NCBI RefSeq assembly: GCF_012641515.1 | Contig: NZ_JABAHY010000003.1 | Location: 1-64,000, forward strand | Direction of reading: 5' to 3' | DNA length: 64,000 nt | Source: Nesterenkonia sedimenti | GTDB lineage: Bacteria > Actinomycetota > Actinomycetes > Actinomycetales > Micrococcaceae | Part shown: positions 1-8,858 of the stretch, in pieces | Layout of the letters: every line of letters starts with the position of its first letter | Position numbering within the stretch: the first letter of the stretch is position 1 | The notes under the pieces: model-generated | Seen by the model: the letters and a program-made list of their open reading frames with translations, nothing else | Told to the model about the DNA's origin: nothing | The model's database searches: none | Translations under genes and position numbers: made by a program

Positions 1-89
1 GATCAGGCTGGGCAGGCAGGCCGTGACACGCCCGGGCTATACACACATTTCTGCCTATAACCGTCCATCGCCGAGGTCAGTAGGCAAAG

Positions 90-121
90 AAAAACCCCCG
101 ACCTCATGGTCAGGGGTTTTT
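90..121 (-). terminator. Rho-independent terminator after tRNA-fMet
   Basis: A hairpin with A-run and T-run flanks: five A then CCCC and GACC, a TCAT loop, GGTC, one mismatched A, GGGG and five T. It starts 8 bases beyond the 3' end of the minus-strand tRNA, so it should end that transcript. The symmetric A and T flanks mean it could also stop transcripts entering from the left. Confidence 0.85.
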
Positions 122-129
122 CCTCTTCG

Positions 130-203
130 TTGCGGGGGCAAGATTTGAACTTGCGACCTCCGGGTTATGAGCCCGGCGAGCTACCGAACTGCTCCACCCC
201 GCG
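130..203 (-). tRNA. Initiator tRNA-fMet (anticodon CAT)
   Basis: Read on the minus strand, the sequence folds as a full cloverleaf of 74 nt. The acceptor arms are CGCGGGG and CCCCGCA, giving the C1-A72 mismatch diagnostic of bacterial initiator tRNA. The D-arm is GAGC/GCTC. The anticodon arm is CCGGG-CTCATAA-CCCGG, which has the three G:C pairs typical of initiators. The T-arm is GCAAG-TTCAAAT-CTTGC, and the discriminator base is A. No CCA is encoded, so it must be added after transcription. A promoter lies upstream and a terminator downstream, so it appears to be a single-gene unit. Confidence 0.95.
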
Positions 204-231
204 TTGGGATTCCCGTTTCCGGGACTTATCT

Positions 232-259
232 ATCTTACATGCTGGTTAACGCTGCGCAA
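232..259 (-). promoter_or_regulatory. Sigma70-type promoter of tRNA-fMet
   Basis: On the minus strand there is a -35-like TTGCGC (254-259) and a -10 TAAGAT (232-237) with a 16-base spacer. A start near 225 would leave a 5' leader of about 20 nt before the tRNA. Recognised by eye from consensus and spacing. Confidence 0.6.
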
Positions 260-292
260 AATCGAGCCGGATGGGGCCGATTCCGCTGCCTC

Positions 293-2044
293 TCAGTCGG
301 CGTCGTTGAGGCTGTAGCCCTCACGCGCGAGCTCAAAACTGGCTCCGGTTCGGGTGGACCAGCACTCGATGCCGGACTCATCCGAGGTGCAGGCGAAATC
401 GCCATTGGTGCCGGCATTGCCGTACTGGAGGCTCGCCCCCTGGGAGGAGATAGTGGTTCCGCAGTCGACCTCGGCATCGCCGTCGTCGGTGACCCGCAGG
501 GTCACGTCACTGTCTCCACAGCCGGAGGGCGAGGAGAAGTCGAAATCGTTGATCGTGCAGACCACTGAATCGTCCTCGAGCTCACAGTGAATGTTCTGGC
601 TCGGGGCGGAGAACCCGGAGAGGTTGCTAGCTCCATCAGGGGCCGGGCGCTCCTCTTCCTCATCCTCGTAGTCGAACTCCCAGCGGGTCTCTGCGTCATC
701 CGGGAAGGTGTAGCCCTCCTCGGGGGATGCGGTGATGACCAGACCCTCTTCGGTGACCTCTACCTCAGGTCCGGATTCGCTGTACTCGACACCCTCGACA
801 TCGGGGATCTCGACCAGGTTCTCATCCGGATCATGGGTCGGCTCCTCGGGAGTGACCTCCTCATCCTGCTGCTCGTATTCGTAGTCCCACTGGCTCTGCA
901 CACCCTCGGGGAACTCGTAGCCCTCCTCGGGTTCTGCGGAGATGGTCAGGCCGTTCTCGGGGATTTCGACGACGCCGGGGCCCTCGCTGTAGCTGACACC
1001 TTCGACCTCGGGCACGCTGACCGCATTCGCCTCAGGGTCATGTTGTGGGGCCTCAGGCTCAACGCTGGTGAGTTCCTCGGCAGGATCTTCCTCCTCCCCG
1101 GCCTCTTCCTCTTCGACCTTGGCCTGATCCCCCTGACCCTCTTCCTCGTCATCGAAGGGGTTGCCGAAGAAGATGAAGTACAGGGCGGCACCGGTGGCCA
1201 GAAGCAGAAGCAGCAGAACGATCAGCAGCGCCCAGAGACCACCGCGTTTCTTCTCCTCTTCCTCCTCCTCTTCGAGATGAGGTTCCTGCCAGGGAGCATG
1301 GGGCCGGTAACCGGCATTGGGGTCGTACTGTCCGGGGTGCCCATAGGCGGGGGCAGCCATTCCGGGCGCATAGGCGTACTGGTCGTAGTGGTCCGGCTCC
1401 GGCTCGGGTTCCGGTTCCGGCTCCGCATAGGGCTGCCGGCCACCGACGGCACCGAATTCCTCAGTGGGTTCCGGGGTGCCCGCAGCGGCCGGCATCACTG
1501 TGGTGGACTCAGCGTCAGCTGCGGCGGTAGGCGGCTGGTCCGCATTCCGCCGGGCCAGTGCCGCATCCACCTCGGGGTCGCCGAGGGATCCCAGCCACTC
1601 CAGCAGACCTGGGTAGGCCGCGGGGTTCTCAGCGATCTGCGGCCGGACCTCTGGGTTGGAGGTAGCCAGAGCATGCAGTTCGGCAGGGCTGGTGTTGGAA
1701 TCAGCAGCCTTCAGCGCCTCGGTTGAGGGTTCGGGCTGAGATTCCAATTCCTGGGGAGCAATAGCCTGGGTGGCATCGGGGTCCGTGGCATCCGGTTCCG
1801 GTCCGGTGGCCATGGCCTGAGTCGGCTGCTCACTGAGCGGCTGGTTCCGACGTGCCAGGGCGGCATCCACCTGGGGATCGCCCAGCCCGCCCAGCCACTG
1901 CAGGAGACCCTCATAGGCATTGGGGTGCTCTGCAATGGCAGGGCGAAGCTCCGGGTGATTGGCAGCCAGCTGGTGCAGTTCCGCCGCTGTGGTGCTTGGG
2001 TCTGCAGCCCGATCTGCCGGATCCCCCTGTGGCCAGTTGCTCAT
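293..2044 (-). CDS. LRV-repeat, single-pass membrane protein with secreted acidic repeats
   Basis: 583 aa, function unknown. Residues about 7-66 and 107-166 are two copies of a leucine-rich-repeat-variant-like unit with HELRPAIAEHPNAY- and DPQVDAALARR-like motifs. A Pro/Glu linker (EPEPEPEPEPD) and a Pro/Tyr-rich stretch follow, then KKR and one hydrophobic helix at about 268-293. The outside part has a very acidic segment and two tandem copies of a 55-60 residue module (about 332-390 and 398-460) sharing HDPxxN, VPEVEGV-like and EEGYxFP motifs. The last about 105 residues contain six cysteines and the SAPSQNIHC signature, resembling secreted actinobacterial domains of the DUF6636 kind. The order implies LRV inside and Cys domain outside. 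It starts 19 bases after the UPF0182 stop, with GTAGGAAG as ribosome site, so the two are likely cotranscribed. Confidence 0.8.
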   Translation of the reverse strand: MSNWPQGDPADRAADPSTTAAELHQLAANHPELRPAIAEHPNAYEGLLQWLGGLGDPQVDAALARRNQPLSEQPTQAMATGPEPDATDPDATQAIAPQELESQPEPSTEALKAADSNTSPAELHALATSNPEVRPQIAENPAAYPGLLEWLGSLGDPEVDAALARRNADQPPTAAADAESTTVMPAAAGTPEPTEEFGAVGGRQPYAEPEPEPEPEPDHYDQYAYAPGMAAPAYGHPGQYDPNAGYRPHAPWQEPHLEEEEEEEKKRGGLWALLIVLLLLLLATGAALYFIFFGNPFDDEEEGQGDQAKVEEEEAGEEEDPAEELTSVEPEAPQHDPEANAVSVPEVEGVSYSEGPGVVEIPENGLTISAEPEEGYEFPEGVQSQWDYEYEQQDEEVTPEEPTHDPDENLVEIPDVEGVEYSESGPEVEVTEEGLVITASPEEGYTFPDDAETRWEFDYEDEEEERPAPDGASNLSGFSAPSQNIHCELEDDSVVCTINDFDFSSPSGCGDSDVTLRVTDDGDAEVDCGTTISSQGASLQYGNAGTNGDFACTSDESGIECWSTRTGASFELAREGYSLNDAD

Positions 2045-2063
2045 GACTTCCTACTGTCTCCGT

Positions 2064-5000
2064 TCAGTTGTTGAGCTGATCCTCGAGGGTGAAGAGCTCG
2101 TCGAGTTTCTCCTCAAGCTCCATTTCCAGCTGCAGGTATTCGGAGCGTTCACCCTCGCCGAAGGCGTCATTGCGCTGCTGCCAGAGATCAGCAGCTTCCT
2201 GTCGCAGCTGGTCAAGCTGCTCCTGGTCGCCCTCGACAGTCGGAGTGTCCTCGTCCTCATCGTCCTCAGTGGTGGCTTCCTCAGTCTCTTCCGGAGTGGG
2301 GCTCGGAGATGCTTCCTCCTCGTCCTCCTCCGGCGGTGCCTCAGGATCCTCGACACCACCCTCGACGACCTCGTCCTCGACTGCCTCGGCGTCCACACCG
2401 GCACCTTCAGCAGCCTCGGCTCCGGCATCACCGCCGAAGAGGTCGTCCAGAGCCTCCTGCAGGGTGTCGCCGTAGCCGACATTCTCACCGAAGGCCACCA
2501 GCACCATACGCAGTGCGGGGTAGGCGGCTTCGGTTCCGGCCGACTGGACGTAGACCGGCTGAACATTCAGGATGCCGCCGCCGGCTGGGATGGAGATCAT
2601 ATTGCCGTTGATCACCGTGGAGCCGGCCTGGTCCAGAATGTTCAGCTGGTGGGCGACCGTGGTGTGCGAATCGAAGTTCGCCTGGGTCTGTCCCGGACCG
2701 GGGATGGCTGTCTGACGCGGCAGCTCCAGGAGCCGGAGCCGGCCGTAGTCCTCGGCTTTGACCCCGTCCTCGCCGGTTCCGGCATCACCGGATGCGGCCA
2801 GGAATCCGTAGAGCACGTTGCGCTGCTGACCATCAGCAGTGGTGGCCGGGATGAAGGTAGAGGTCAGCTGGAAGCTGGACTCATCCTGCTGCGGCATCTG
2901 CAGGGTCATGTAGTACGGGGGCTGGTAGATGTCGTCGTCGGTGGTGGGGTCATCCGGAACCGACCACGCGTCATTGCCCTCATAGAAAGTACCGGGATCA
3001 TCCACGTGGTACTCGGTGAGCAGCTCACGCTGAACGCGGAACATATCCTCCGGGTAGCGGACGTGGTCCAGCAGCTCGGCACTCATATCCTCATAGGAGT
3101 TCAAGGAGCTGGGGAACACGGTCTGCCAGGCCTGAAGGATCGGATCCTCATCATCCCAGGCGTAGAGCTCCACAGAACCGTCATAGGCATCAACTGTGGC
3201 CTTGACCGAGTTGCGGATGTAGTTGACCTGACCGGTCAGCTGGGGCCCGCCCTGGGTCAGGGCGTCCTGGGTTGCGGACTCCAGCTGCTGCTCAGTGGAG
3301 TAGGGGAAGTCGCTGGAGGTGGTGTAGCCCTCCACAATCCACTTCACCCGGTCACCGACGATGGCGGGGTAGACGTTCTGGTCGACCTCCAGGTAGGGGG
3401 CGACCTTCTCCACGCGTTCCCGCGGGTGCCGGTCGTAGAGGATCTGAGATTCCTCGTTCATATCTCCGGAGAGCAGGATCTCCGGGGACTGGAAGTTCAG
3501 TGCGTAGATCAGCCGGTTGAAGGTATTGCCCACTGAGGGTCCACCGTCACCGGTGAAGGTGTACTGGGTGTCCTCGCCCTCATCGGCTTCACCTTCAGCG
3601 CCTTCGCCGTCCTCGTCCTCGGTCATCTGGGTGGCTGGGCGGTCCAGCTCCATCGGGGATTCACCCTCAGGCGCGCCCACAATGGAGTACTGCGGGGAGA
3701 ACTCACCGAAGTAGATACGGGGTTCGTAGTCCTCGTCGCTGGCCAGTTCACCGGTGGTGGGGATGCCCTGGAGGCTGAAGTCCGGGCGGCCCTCGGGGGT
3801 GACGGTATTGGCGTTGGCGGCGACCAGTCCGTAGCCGTGGGTGTAGATGAGGTGCTGGTTGACCCAGGAGTCGGAGTCAGTGGTGACCTCACGGGCGGTG
3901 ACCACAGTGTCGACAGTTTCGCCGTCGATCTCGTAGCGGTCGAAGCTCAGCGTGTCCGGGAAGGTGTAGTAGGGCCGGAACTGCTGGAACTGGCGGTAGG
4001 CATTGGAGACCAGATTGGGGTCGAGCAGACGGATGTTCTCGATATTGGCCTCATCGCCCTCAAGAGCACCGGCCTCGGGGGTTGTGGCGGCGTCGTAGTT
4101 CTGCTTCTCCAGCTCATCGAGACCGTAGGCGAAGCGGGTCAGCTCCATATTGCGCTCGATGTAGTCCCGTTCCAGGGTCTGCTCGGTGGGCGAGACCCGG
4201 TACTCCTGAACCAGGAAGGGCACGACGCCGGAACCGATGATCGCTGCCACGATCAGCATGGCAGTACCGATGATCGAGAAGCGCCAGCGGGCGGTGATCG
4301 CGGTGATGATGAAGACCGCGGCGACCAGAGCGGCCGAGATTGCCAGAATTGCCTGGGCGGGGACCACGGCATTGATATCTGTGAACATTGCACCGGCCCA
4401 GTTGCCGCCCTGGTCCTGCAGGGTGCCATAGCGAGCCAGCCACCAGTTCACACCCTGCAGCAGCAGGAACAGTGCGGCGGTGACGGCCACATGCCAACGG
4501 GCACCGGTCTCGACGATGAACTTGCCGTTCTGCTCAATCCGGATGGAGCCGAAGAGGTAGTGACAGAGCACACCGGCGATACCGGCGACCAGCACTGCCG
4601 AGATCAGGAAGCCGACCAGGAAGTTCAGGAACGGCATGGTGAAGACATAGAAGGCAAAGTCCAGGCCGAATTCGGGATCGGTCTGCCCGAAGGGCTCCTG
4701 GTTGAAGAACAGCAGCACTGTCTCCCAGTTGGCCTGGGCGGCGGTGCCGGCGAAGAGACCCATCAGGACCGGCAGTCCCCAGATCAGCAGCCGGCGCATG
4801 GAGGTCAGCGTGGACTGGTAGCGGCCCACAGAATCGCTGACCTGGCCCTCGAGGTCCTGCTGCCGGGAGCGGAATGCGTAGAAGAGGCTCAGCCAGACCA
4901 GCAGACCCATCACCAGGAAGGATGCTGCGAAGATTCCGCCGCGGGCCATCCACTCGGTCCAGAAGACCTCGGAGTAGCCCAGGTGGGAGTACCACATGAC

Positions 5001-5231
5001 CTCGGCGTAGAAGCCGGAGAAGGCGATGAAGGCACCCAGCAGGGCGGCGATGATGATGATCGTGATGATCAGTGCTGATGGCCGCCGGGAGCGACCTCCG
5101 GTCTCCTGGCGCTCGGTGGGGCCGTCCCCGCCGTCGCCGGACCCGGAGGATCCACCTCTACCCCCCGGTCCCGATCCGAAGATGCCTCCGGAAAACGGGT
5201 TCGAATTGCCGAATCCCTGAGAGAAACTCAA
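2064..5231 (-). CDS. UPF0182 family integral membrane protein
   Basis: 1055 aa, the usual length for UPF0182 (M. tuberculosis Rv3193c type). A Gly/Ser-rich cytosolic N-terminus of about 50 residues is followed by roughly seven hydrophobic helices over the first third (for example IITIIIIAALLGAFIAF). A large, probably extracytoplasmic domain follows, with family-like stretches such as RHPRERVEKVAPYLEVD. The tail is a long run of Glu/Asp/Pro/Thr followed by a charged, coiled-coil-prone end (LDQLRQEAADLWQQR). The start is TTG with GAGGAC about 8 bases upstream. The molecular function of the family is unknown. Its place beside a PDZ/Lon-like protease and a zincin-like protein is conserved in actinobacteria. 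Confidence 0.9.
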   Translation of the reverse strand: MSFSQGFGNSNPFSGGIFGSGPGGRGGSSGSGDGGDGPTERQETGGRSRRPSALIITIIIIAALLGAFIAFSGFYAEVMWYSHLGYSEVFWTEWMARGGIFAASFLVMGLLVWLSLFYAFRSRQQDLEGQVSDSVGRYQSTLTSMRRLLIWGLPVLMGLFAGTAAQANWETVLLFFNQEPFGQTDPEFGLDFAFYVFTMPFLNFLVGFLISAVLVAGIAGVLCHYLFGSIRIEQNGKFIVETGARWHVAVTAALFLLLQGVNWWLARYGTLQDQGGNWAGAMFTDINAVVPAQAILAISAALVAAVFIITAITARWRFSIIGTAMLIVAAIIGSGVVPFLVQEYRVSPTEQTLERDYIERNMELTRFAYGLDELEKQNYDAATTPEAGALEGDEANIENIRLLDPNLVSNAYRQFQQFRPYYTFPDTLSFDRYEIDGETVDTVVTAREVTTDSDSWVNQHLIYTHGYGLVAANANTVTPEGRPDFSLQGIPTTGELASDEDYEPRIYFGEFSPQYSIVGAPEGESPMELDRPATQMTEDEDGEGAEGEADEGEDTQYTFTGDGGPSVGNTFNRLIYALNFQSPEILLSGDMNEESQILYDRHPRERVEKVAPYLEVDQNVYPAIVGDRVKWIVEGYTTSSDFPYSTEQQLESATQDALTQGGPQLTGQVNYIRNSVKATVDAYDGSVELYAWDDEDPILQAWQTVFPSSLNSYEDMSAELLDHVRYPEDMFRVQRELLTEYHVDDPGTFYEGNDAWSVPDDPTTDDDIYQPPYYMTLQMPQQDESSFQLTSTFIPATTADGQQRNVLYGFLAASGDAGTGEDGVKAEDYGRLRLLELPRQTAIPGPGQTQANFDSHTTVAHQLNILDQAGSTVINGNMISIPAGGGILNVQPVYVQSAGTEAAYPALRMVLVAFGENVGYGDTLQEALDDLFGGDAGAEAAEGAGVDAEAVEDEVVEGGVEDPEAPPEEDEEEASPSPTPEETEEATTEDDEDEDTPTVEGDQEQLDQLRQEAADLWQQRNDAFGEGERSEYLQLEMELEEKLDELFTLEDQLNN

Positions 5232-5284
5232 CGTCTGTCCTCGTCTCTGGTCATGCTCATATCAGTGCAAGTGTTTGTTCTGCC

Positions 5285-6346
5285 TCAGCGCCCACATGGT
5301 TCGACGCTGTCCAAGTATTCAGTATCACCGTCTCTGACGGCCTCGATGACGGCGACAGCCTCGTCGACGTCATCTACCCCGTAGACCGCGAGGTCGCCGG
5401 GAATCCTGCCCTCCAGCTCATCACAGTTCACGCGTGGTACCAAGAAATGGTCTGCGCCTGCCTCATTGGCGCCCACTGCTTTCTGTGCTGGGCCGCCGAT
5501 GATCCCCACTGTCCCGTCGGGGTCCACCGTGCCGGTGCCGGCCCAATGTTCTCCGCCGGTCAGTGATTCCTCGGTCATCGTGTCGATGAGTCCCAGGGTG
5601 AACATGAGTCCGGCTGAGGGTCCGCCGACGTCCTCGAGCCGGAAATCAACGTCCACGGGGAAGTTGAGCCGGCTGTCGGCACCGATACCTACGTAGTATT
5701 CGCCGTCGGCTTCTTGGAACGTGGGGACCTCAATATTGAGTTCCTCCTCGTCACGGACCACCGTCAATTCTATCGGTTCGCCTTCTGCCTCGTTAACTGC
5801 CTGCCGGAGGCCTTCGATCCCGGAGATCGGCTCCCCTGCCGCTGCAGTGATCTCATCACCGAGCTGGAGCTTCTCCTCCACGCCTTCTTCCACCCCGCGT
5901 TCGGTGAAGCCGACGACGACGAGTTGGGCGTCAAAGTCCACCTCCAGGTGCTCCAGGGCGGCCGCAACAGATATCTGCTGCGAGGAGGCCATAGTGCTGG
6001 TGTTACGCTCGGCGACCTCCTCGGAGGTGGTGCCGGGCGAGTAGACATAGGGTTCGGGGACGACATCCTGGCTGGGTGCCAGCCAGCCCCCGATGACCCT
6101 GGCGACCCGGACATCGGTCACCGGCCCCCCGGAGACATAGGCAGTGGTCAGCGCCAGGGTGCCTTCAGTGGCATAGGTATCTGCACCCTGGACGGTGATC
6201 ACCGGCATCCCTTCGACCTCTCCGATGGTGTCGAAGATCGGGCCGGGGGATTCGATCACATGCGCACCGGGCAGGAACAGCGCGGTAACTCCCAGGGCCA
6301 CTGCCCCGATACCGGAGGCCGCCTGAACGGTTGTGCGCAGGGTCAA
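5285..6346 (-). CDS. PDZ and Lon-like (S16) serine protease, YlbL family
   Basis: 353 aa. A single N-terminal hydrophobic segment (about residues 10-28) should anchor it in the membrane with the rest outside. A PDZ domain lies around residues 130-200 (LQLGDEITAAAGEPISG). The C-terminal third is a Lon-type proteolytic domain with the Ser/Lys dyad visible: Ser244 in GGPSAGLM and Lys289 in GPAQKAVGA. Both catalytic residues are present, so an active protease is expected. It starts with TTG and overlaps the stop of the zincin-like gene by 4 bases (TTGA), implying translational coupling. The substrate is unknown. Equivalent to M. tuberculosis Rv3194c by family and context. Confidence 0.9.
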   Translation of the reverse strand: MTLRTTVQAASGIGAVALGVTALFLPGAHVIESPGPIFDTIGEVEGMPVITVQGADTYATEGTLALTTAYVSGGPVTDVRVARVIGGWLAPSQDVVPEPYVYSPGTTSEEVAERNTSTMASSQQISVAAALEHLEVDFDAQLVVVGFTERGVEEGVEEKLQLGDEITAAAGEPISGIEGLRQAVNEAEGEPIELTVVRDEEELNIEVPTFQEADGEYYVGIGADSRLNFPVDVDFRLEDVGGPSAGLMFTLGLIDTMTEESLTGGEHWAGTGTVDPDGTVGIIGGPAQKAVGANEAGADHFLVPRVNCDELEGRIPGDLAVYGVDDVDEAVAVIEAVRDGDTEYLDSVEPCGR

Positions 6347-7926
6347 GAGTTCTGCCCGCCTGTGGGTCCGTCACTGCCGGGGCCCTCATAGCCGCCGTCG
6401 AGGAGTTTCTTGAGTTCCTCGTCGATATTGGCCGCCTCCTGCTGCCGCTCTTCACGGCGGCGGTGGAAGCCCTGGGGGTCGTCGAGGTCAGCCTCATCGG
6501 GCTGGACATCGGGATGGGACCAGACCTCATCGCGGCCGGCGGCACCATCGGTCTCGCGCAGATGTGCCCAGAGTGCGGCGGCATCGCGCAGCCGGCGGGG
6601 CCGCAGCTCGAGGCCGACAAGTGCGGCGAAGGTGGCCTCTGCCGGCCCACCGCTGGCCCGACGGCGGTTCATAGTCTCGCGCAGCTTCTCCAGGGAGGGC
6701 AGGTGGGATCCGGCCTGGGCGACGACGTCGTCCACCCAGCCTTCCACCAGCGCCAGGGTCGTTTCGATCCGGCGCAGTGCTGCCTCCTGCATCGGCGTGC
6801 GGTCGGTCTGGAAGAGACCGTCGCCGAAGAGGTCCTCCATCTCCTGGGGATTGGAGGGGTCGATCTGGCTTGCGGCCTCTTCGATCCGTTCCATATTGAT
6901 GTGGATTCCGGCGGCATACTGGGCCACGGCGTTGAAGAGATCATCCTGCAGCCAGGGGGCGCGGATGAACAGCCGCATCCGGGCGGCCTCACGCAGGGCG
7001 AGGTAGAGCAGGATCTCCTCGTCCTCGACCTGCAGGCCCTCACCGAAGGCTTTGATATTCGCCGGGATCAGGGCCATAGTGTCCCCGGCCAGGGGCAGGC
7101 CGATATCGGAGGCCGAATGCACCTCGGCTGCCAGCTGTCCGATGGCCTGGCCGATCTGGGTGCCGAAGGCCATCGAGCCCATCCGCTCCATCATGGAGGC
7201 CATCTGCCCGGCTGCATCCGGCGGCAGCATGCCTTTGAGCTCCTCGGGGATATGTGCGCCGTCGCCGTCCTCGAGCTGCTGGCGGACCACCTGGGCCATG
7301 GCCCGGCCCACGGATTCGGCCACCGGGGTGGTCAGCCGCTTCCAGGATTCGAAGGTCTGCTCAATCCACTGCCGGCGGCTGTAGCCCTGACCGATCGCGC
7401 CCACTGCCTCGAAGCTGGTGGCGTCATTAAGCCACATCTCGGCCAGCCGGAGGGCGTCGTCGATCTGTTTGGACTCCGCCGGGGTCACCGATGCGTCATC
7501 GGAGCCGATGGCGGAGACGGCGGCGTTCTTGGCCAGATCCCAGTTGATGGTTTCCTCGCCATCCTGGTTCTGCATGGCGGAGAACATCGCCTGTACCTGG
7601 CCCATGATCTGCTGCATCATGGCCGGATCGGCGCCGAATGCGCCCAGCTGGCTGGGATCGAATTGGCTCGGGTCGAAACCGGGTGGGAAGCCGGGGAAAC
7701 CACCGGCCTGGCCCTGGTCGCCTGAGGACCCGGCCCCGGGGTTGCCGGTGAAGCCCATAGAGGGGCCTCGGTTTGTGGAACCCTGGTTATCGGCGTCGTC
7801 GTTCTTATCGTCTTCACCGCCAGGCTCAGATTTCTCACCGAAGGCTTCGCCGAAGAGTTTGCGCAGGAACTCCTCTTCATTGCCTCCGCGGTCTTCGCCG
7901 GAGTGACCGTCGGACTTATCCGTCAT
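6343..7926 (-). CDS. Zincin-like (DUF2342/TIGR03624-type) protein, probable pseudo-protease
   Basis: 527 aa from the ATG at 7926, chosen because AGGGAG lies 9 bases upstream; the open frame runs about 70 codons further without family-like sequence. The N-terminus is Gly/Asp-rich, followed by Pro/Gly segments (FPGFPPGFDPSQFDPSQLG) and an alpha-helical body. The family is named as a zinc-dependent metalloprotease or putative hydrolase. The position expected to carry HExxH reads LREAARMRLF, so both zinc-binding histidines are Arg and only the Glu is kept. The protein therefore may not bind zinc in the classical way. It is coupled to the downstream PDZ protease and may be a partner or regulator (inference). 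Confidence 0.85.
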   Translation of the reverse strand: MTDKSDGHSGEDRGGNEEEFLRKLFGEAFGEKSEPGGEDDKNDDADNQGSTNRGPSMGFTGNPGAGSSGDQGQAGGFPGFPPGFDPSQFDPSQLGAFGADPAMMQQIMGQVQAMFSAMQNQDGEETINWDLAKNAAVSAIGSDDASVTPAESKQIDDALRLAEMWLNDATSFEAVGAIGQGYSRRQWIEQTFESWKRLTTPVAESVGRAMAQVVRQQLEDGDGAHIPEELKGMLPPDAAGQMASMMERMGSMAFGTQIGQAIGQLAAEVHSASDIGLPLAGDTMALIPANIKAFGEGLQVEDEEILLYLALREAARMRLFIRAPWLQDDLFNAVAQYAAGIHINMERIEEAASQIDPSNPQEMEDLFGDGLFQTDRTPMQEAALRRIETTLALVEGWVDDVVAQAGSHLPSLEKLRETMNRRRASGGPAEATFAALVGLELRPRRLRDAAALWAHLRETDGAAGRDEVWSHPDVQPDEADLDDPQGFHRRREERQQEAANIDEELKKLLDGGYEGPGSDGPTGGQNS

Positions 7927-8051
7927 GGCTGGTGGCTCCCTAGGAAGTAGACGTCTGACCAAGCGTGAAGCCCAGAGTATCCCTGCTACCTGGGGTTTGT
8001 CCGGTTCGTTCGCCCCAGGATGACAGATCAGTGATCCGATGGCGTTCCGTC

Positions 8052-8758
8052 CTACCGGTGCTGGGTCAGGCAGGGGCAGTCCGGATGCTGCCGGGTCTGG
8101 AACTGCATAAGCTCTCCGGCCTCTGCCTGCAGCAGCCATCCGCTGGTTTCCATATCTGCGCTATGACGGCCGTCGATCAGCACCAGGACCTGCCAGACGG
8201 CGAGCGCGGCCGCAGCTGGGATCACCGGTAGGACCGGGGAATCTGTCCCGGGGCTGGGCGGTTCAGGACTGGACGGTACGGTGCTCGACTGCCGATGCCT
8301 GAGCAGACACCCCAGGCAGGGCCCCGAGGGAAGGTTCAGCAGAGGGCCGATCCGTATCTCGACGCCGGTGGGCCTCCGGGGCTGTGCAGCACCGGCAGGA
8401 TGGGGCAGTCGTATCTCAGGGCCTCGGGATGCTGGCCCAGGGCATCCAGTGCCGCAGTTGATACGCAGAGCACCCGAAGGTCTACTCCACTGGTGATCGC
8501 CCCCTCGGGTGCCTCGGCCAATACGCTGGTTCCGCCGGGGTCCTCCAGCAGGGAAAGGGCAGCCTCCGCCCGTGGTCGGCCTTCATCGAGACTGCGGTAG
8601 CTGTTCTCAGCACCGGTGACAGGTGATTCATCGCAGAGCAGCACTGTGCCTATTCCAGCGCTGATGAGGTGTCTGGCCAGGGTGAAGCCCAGTTCCTCGA
8701 GCCCTTCGACCAGGACTGTGCTGAGCCGCCGTCGGGCCTCTGTCACTGCTGCACCCAT
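8052..8758 (-). pseudogene. ThiF/E1-like protein, frameshifted
   Basis: The intact frame from ATG 8758 ends at a TGA at 8336-8338 after 140 aa, and its N-terminus is a Rossmann-like fold (TVLVEGLEELGFTLARHLI, then TVLLCDES). Moving to the neighbouring frame near 8375-8381 lets the reading continue to a TAG at 8052-8054. That second frame carries GVEIRIGPLL, then PCLGCLLRHR, an AAALAVWQVL helix and HPDCPC. These are the CxxC and CxC zinc ligands at the end of ThiF/TOMM-docking type proteins. One missing base in the GGAGGCCCACC tract would explain the break. The restored product would be about 235 aa, shorter than typical. Either a real decay or a homopolymer sequencing error. Confidence 0.7.
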
Positions 8759-8858
8759 ATGGTTATTATTCCGGCCTCACCGCCCCGCCAGCTGAGTTAT
8801 CCACAGCCTGGCCCGGAGTATCCGCGGGTCTCGGCAGGCGCAGGTAGTCTCTGCTGTC

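Noticed and set aside
1-89. Possible gene end at the left edge
   Set aside because: Only very short frames with no recognisable sequence; nothing supportable.
1380-1430. Short tandem repeat coding EPEPEPEP
   Set aside because: Simple coding low-complexity linker, not a mobile or regulatory repeat.
3837-5078. 413-aa plus-strand open frame opposite the UPF0182 gene
   Set aside because: Antisense shadow with Gly/Glu/Asp-rich composition and no family match; the minus-strand gene is clearly real.
7927-8139. 71-residue N-terminal extension of the zincin-like gene
   Set aside because: No family similarity, and the ATG at 7926 has a good ribosome site.
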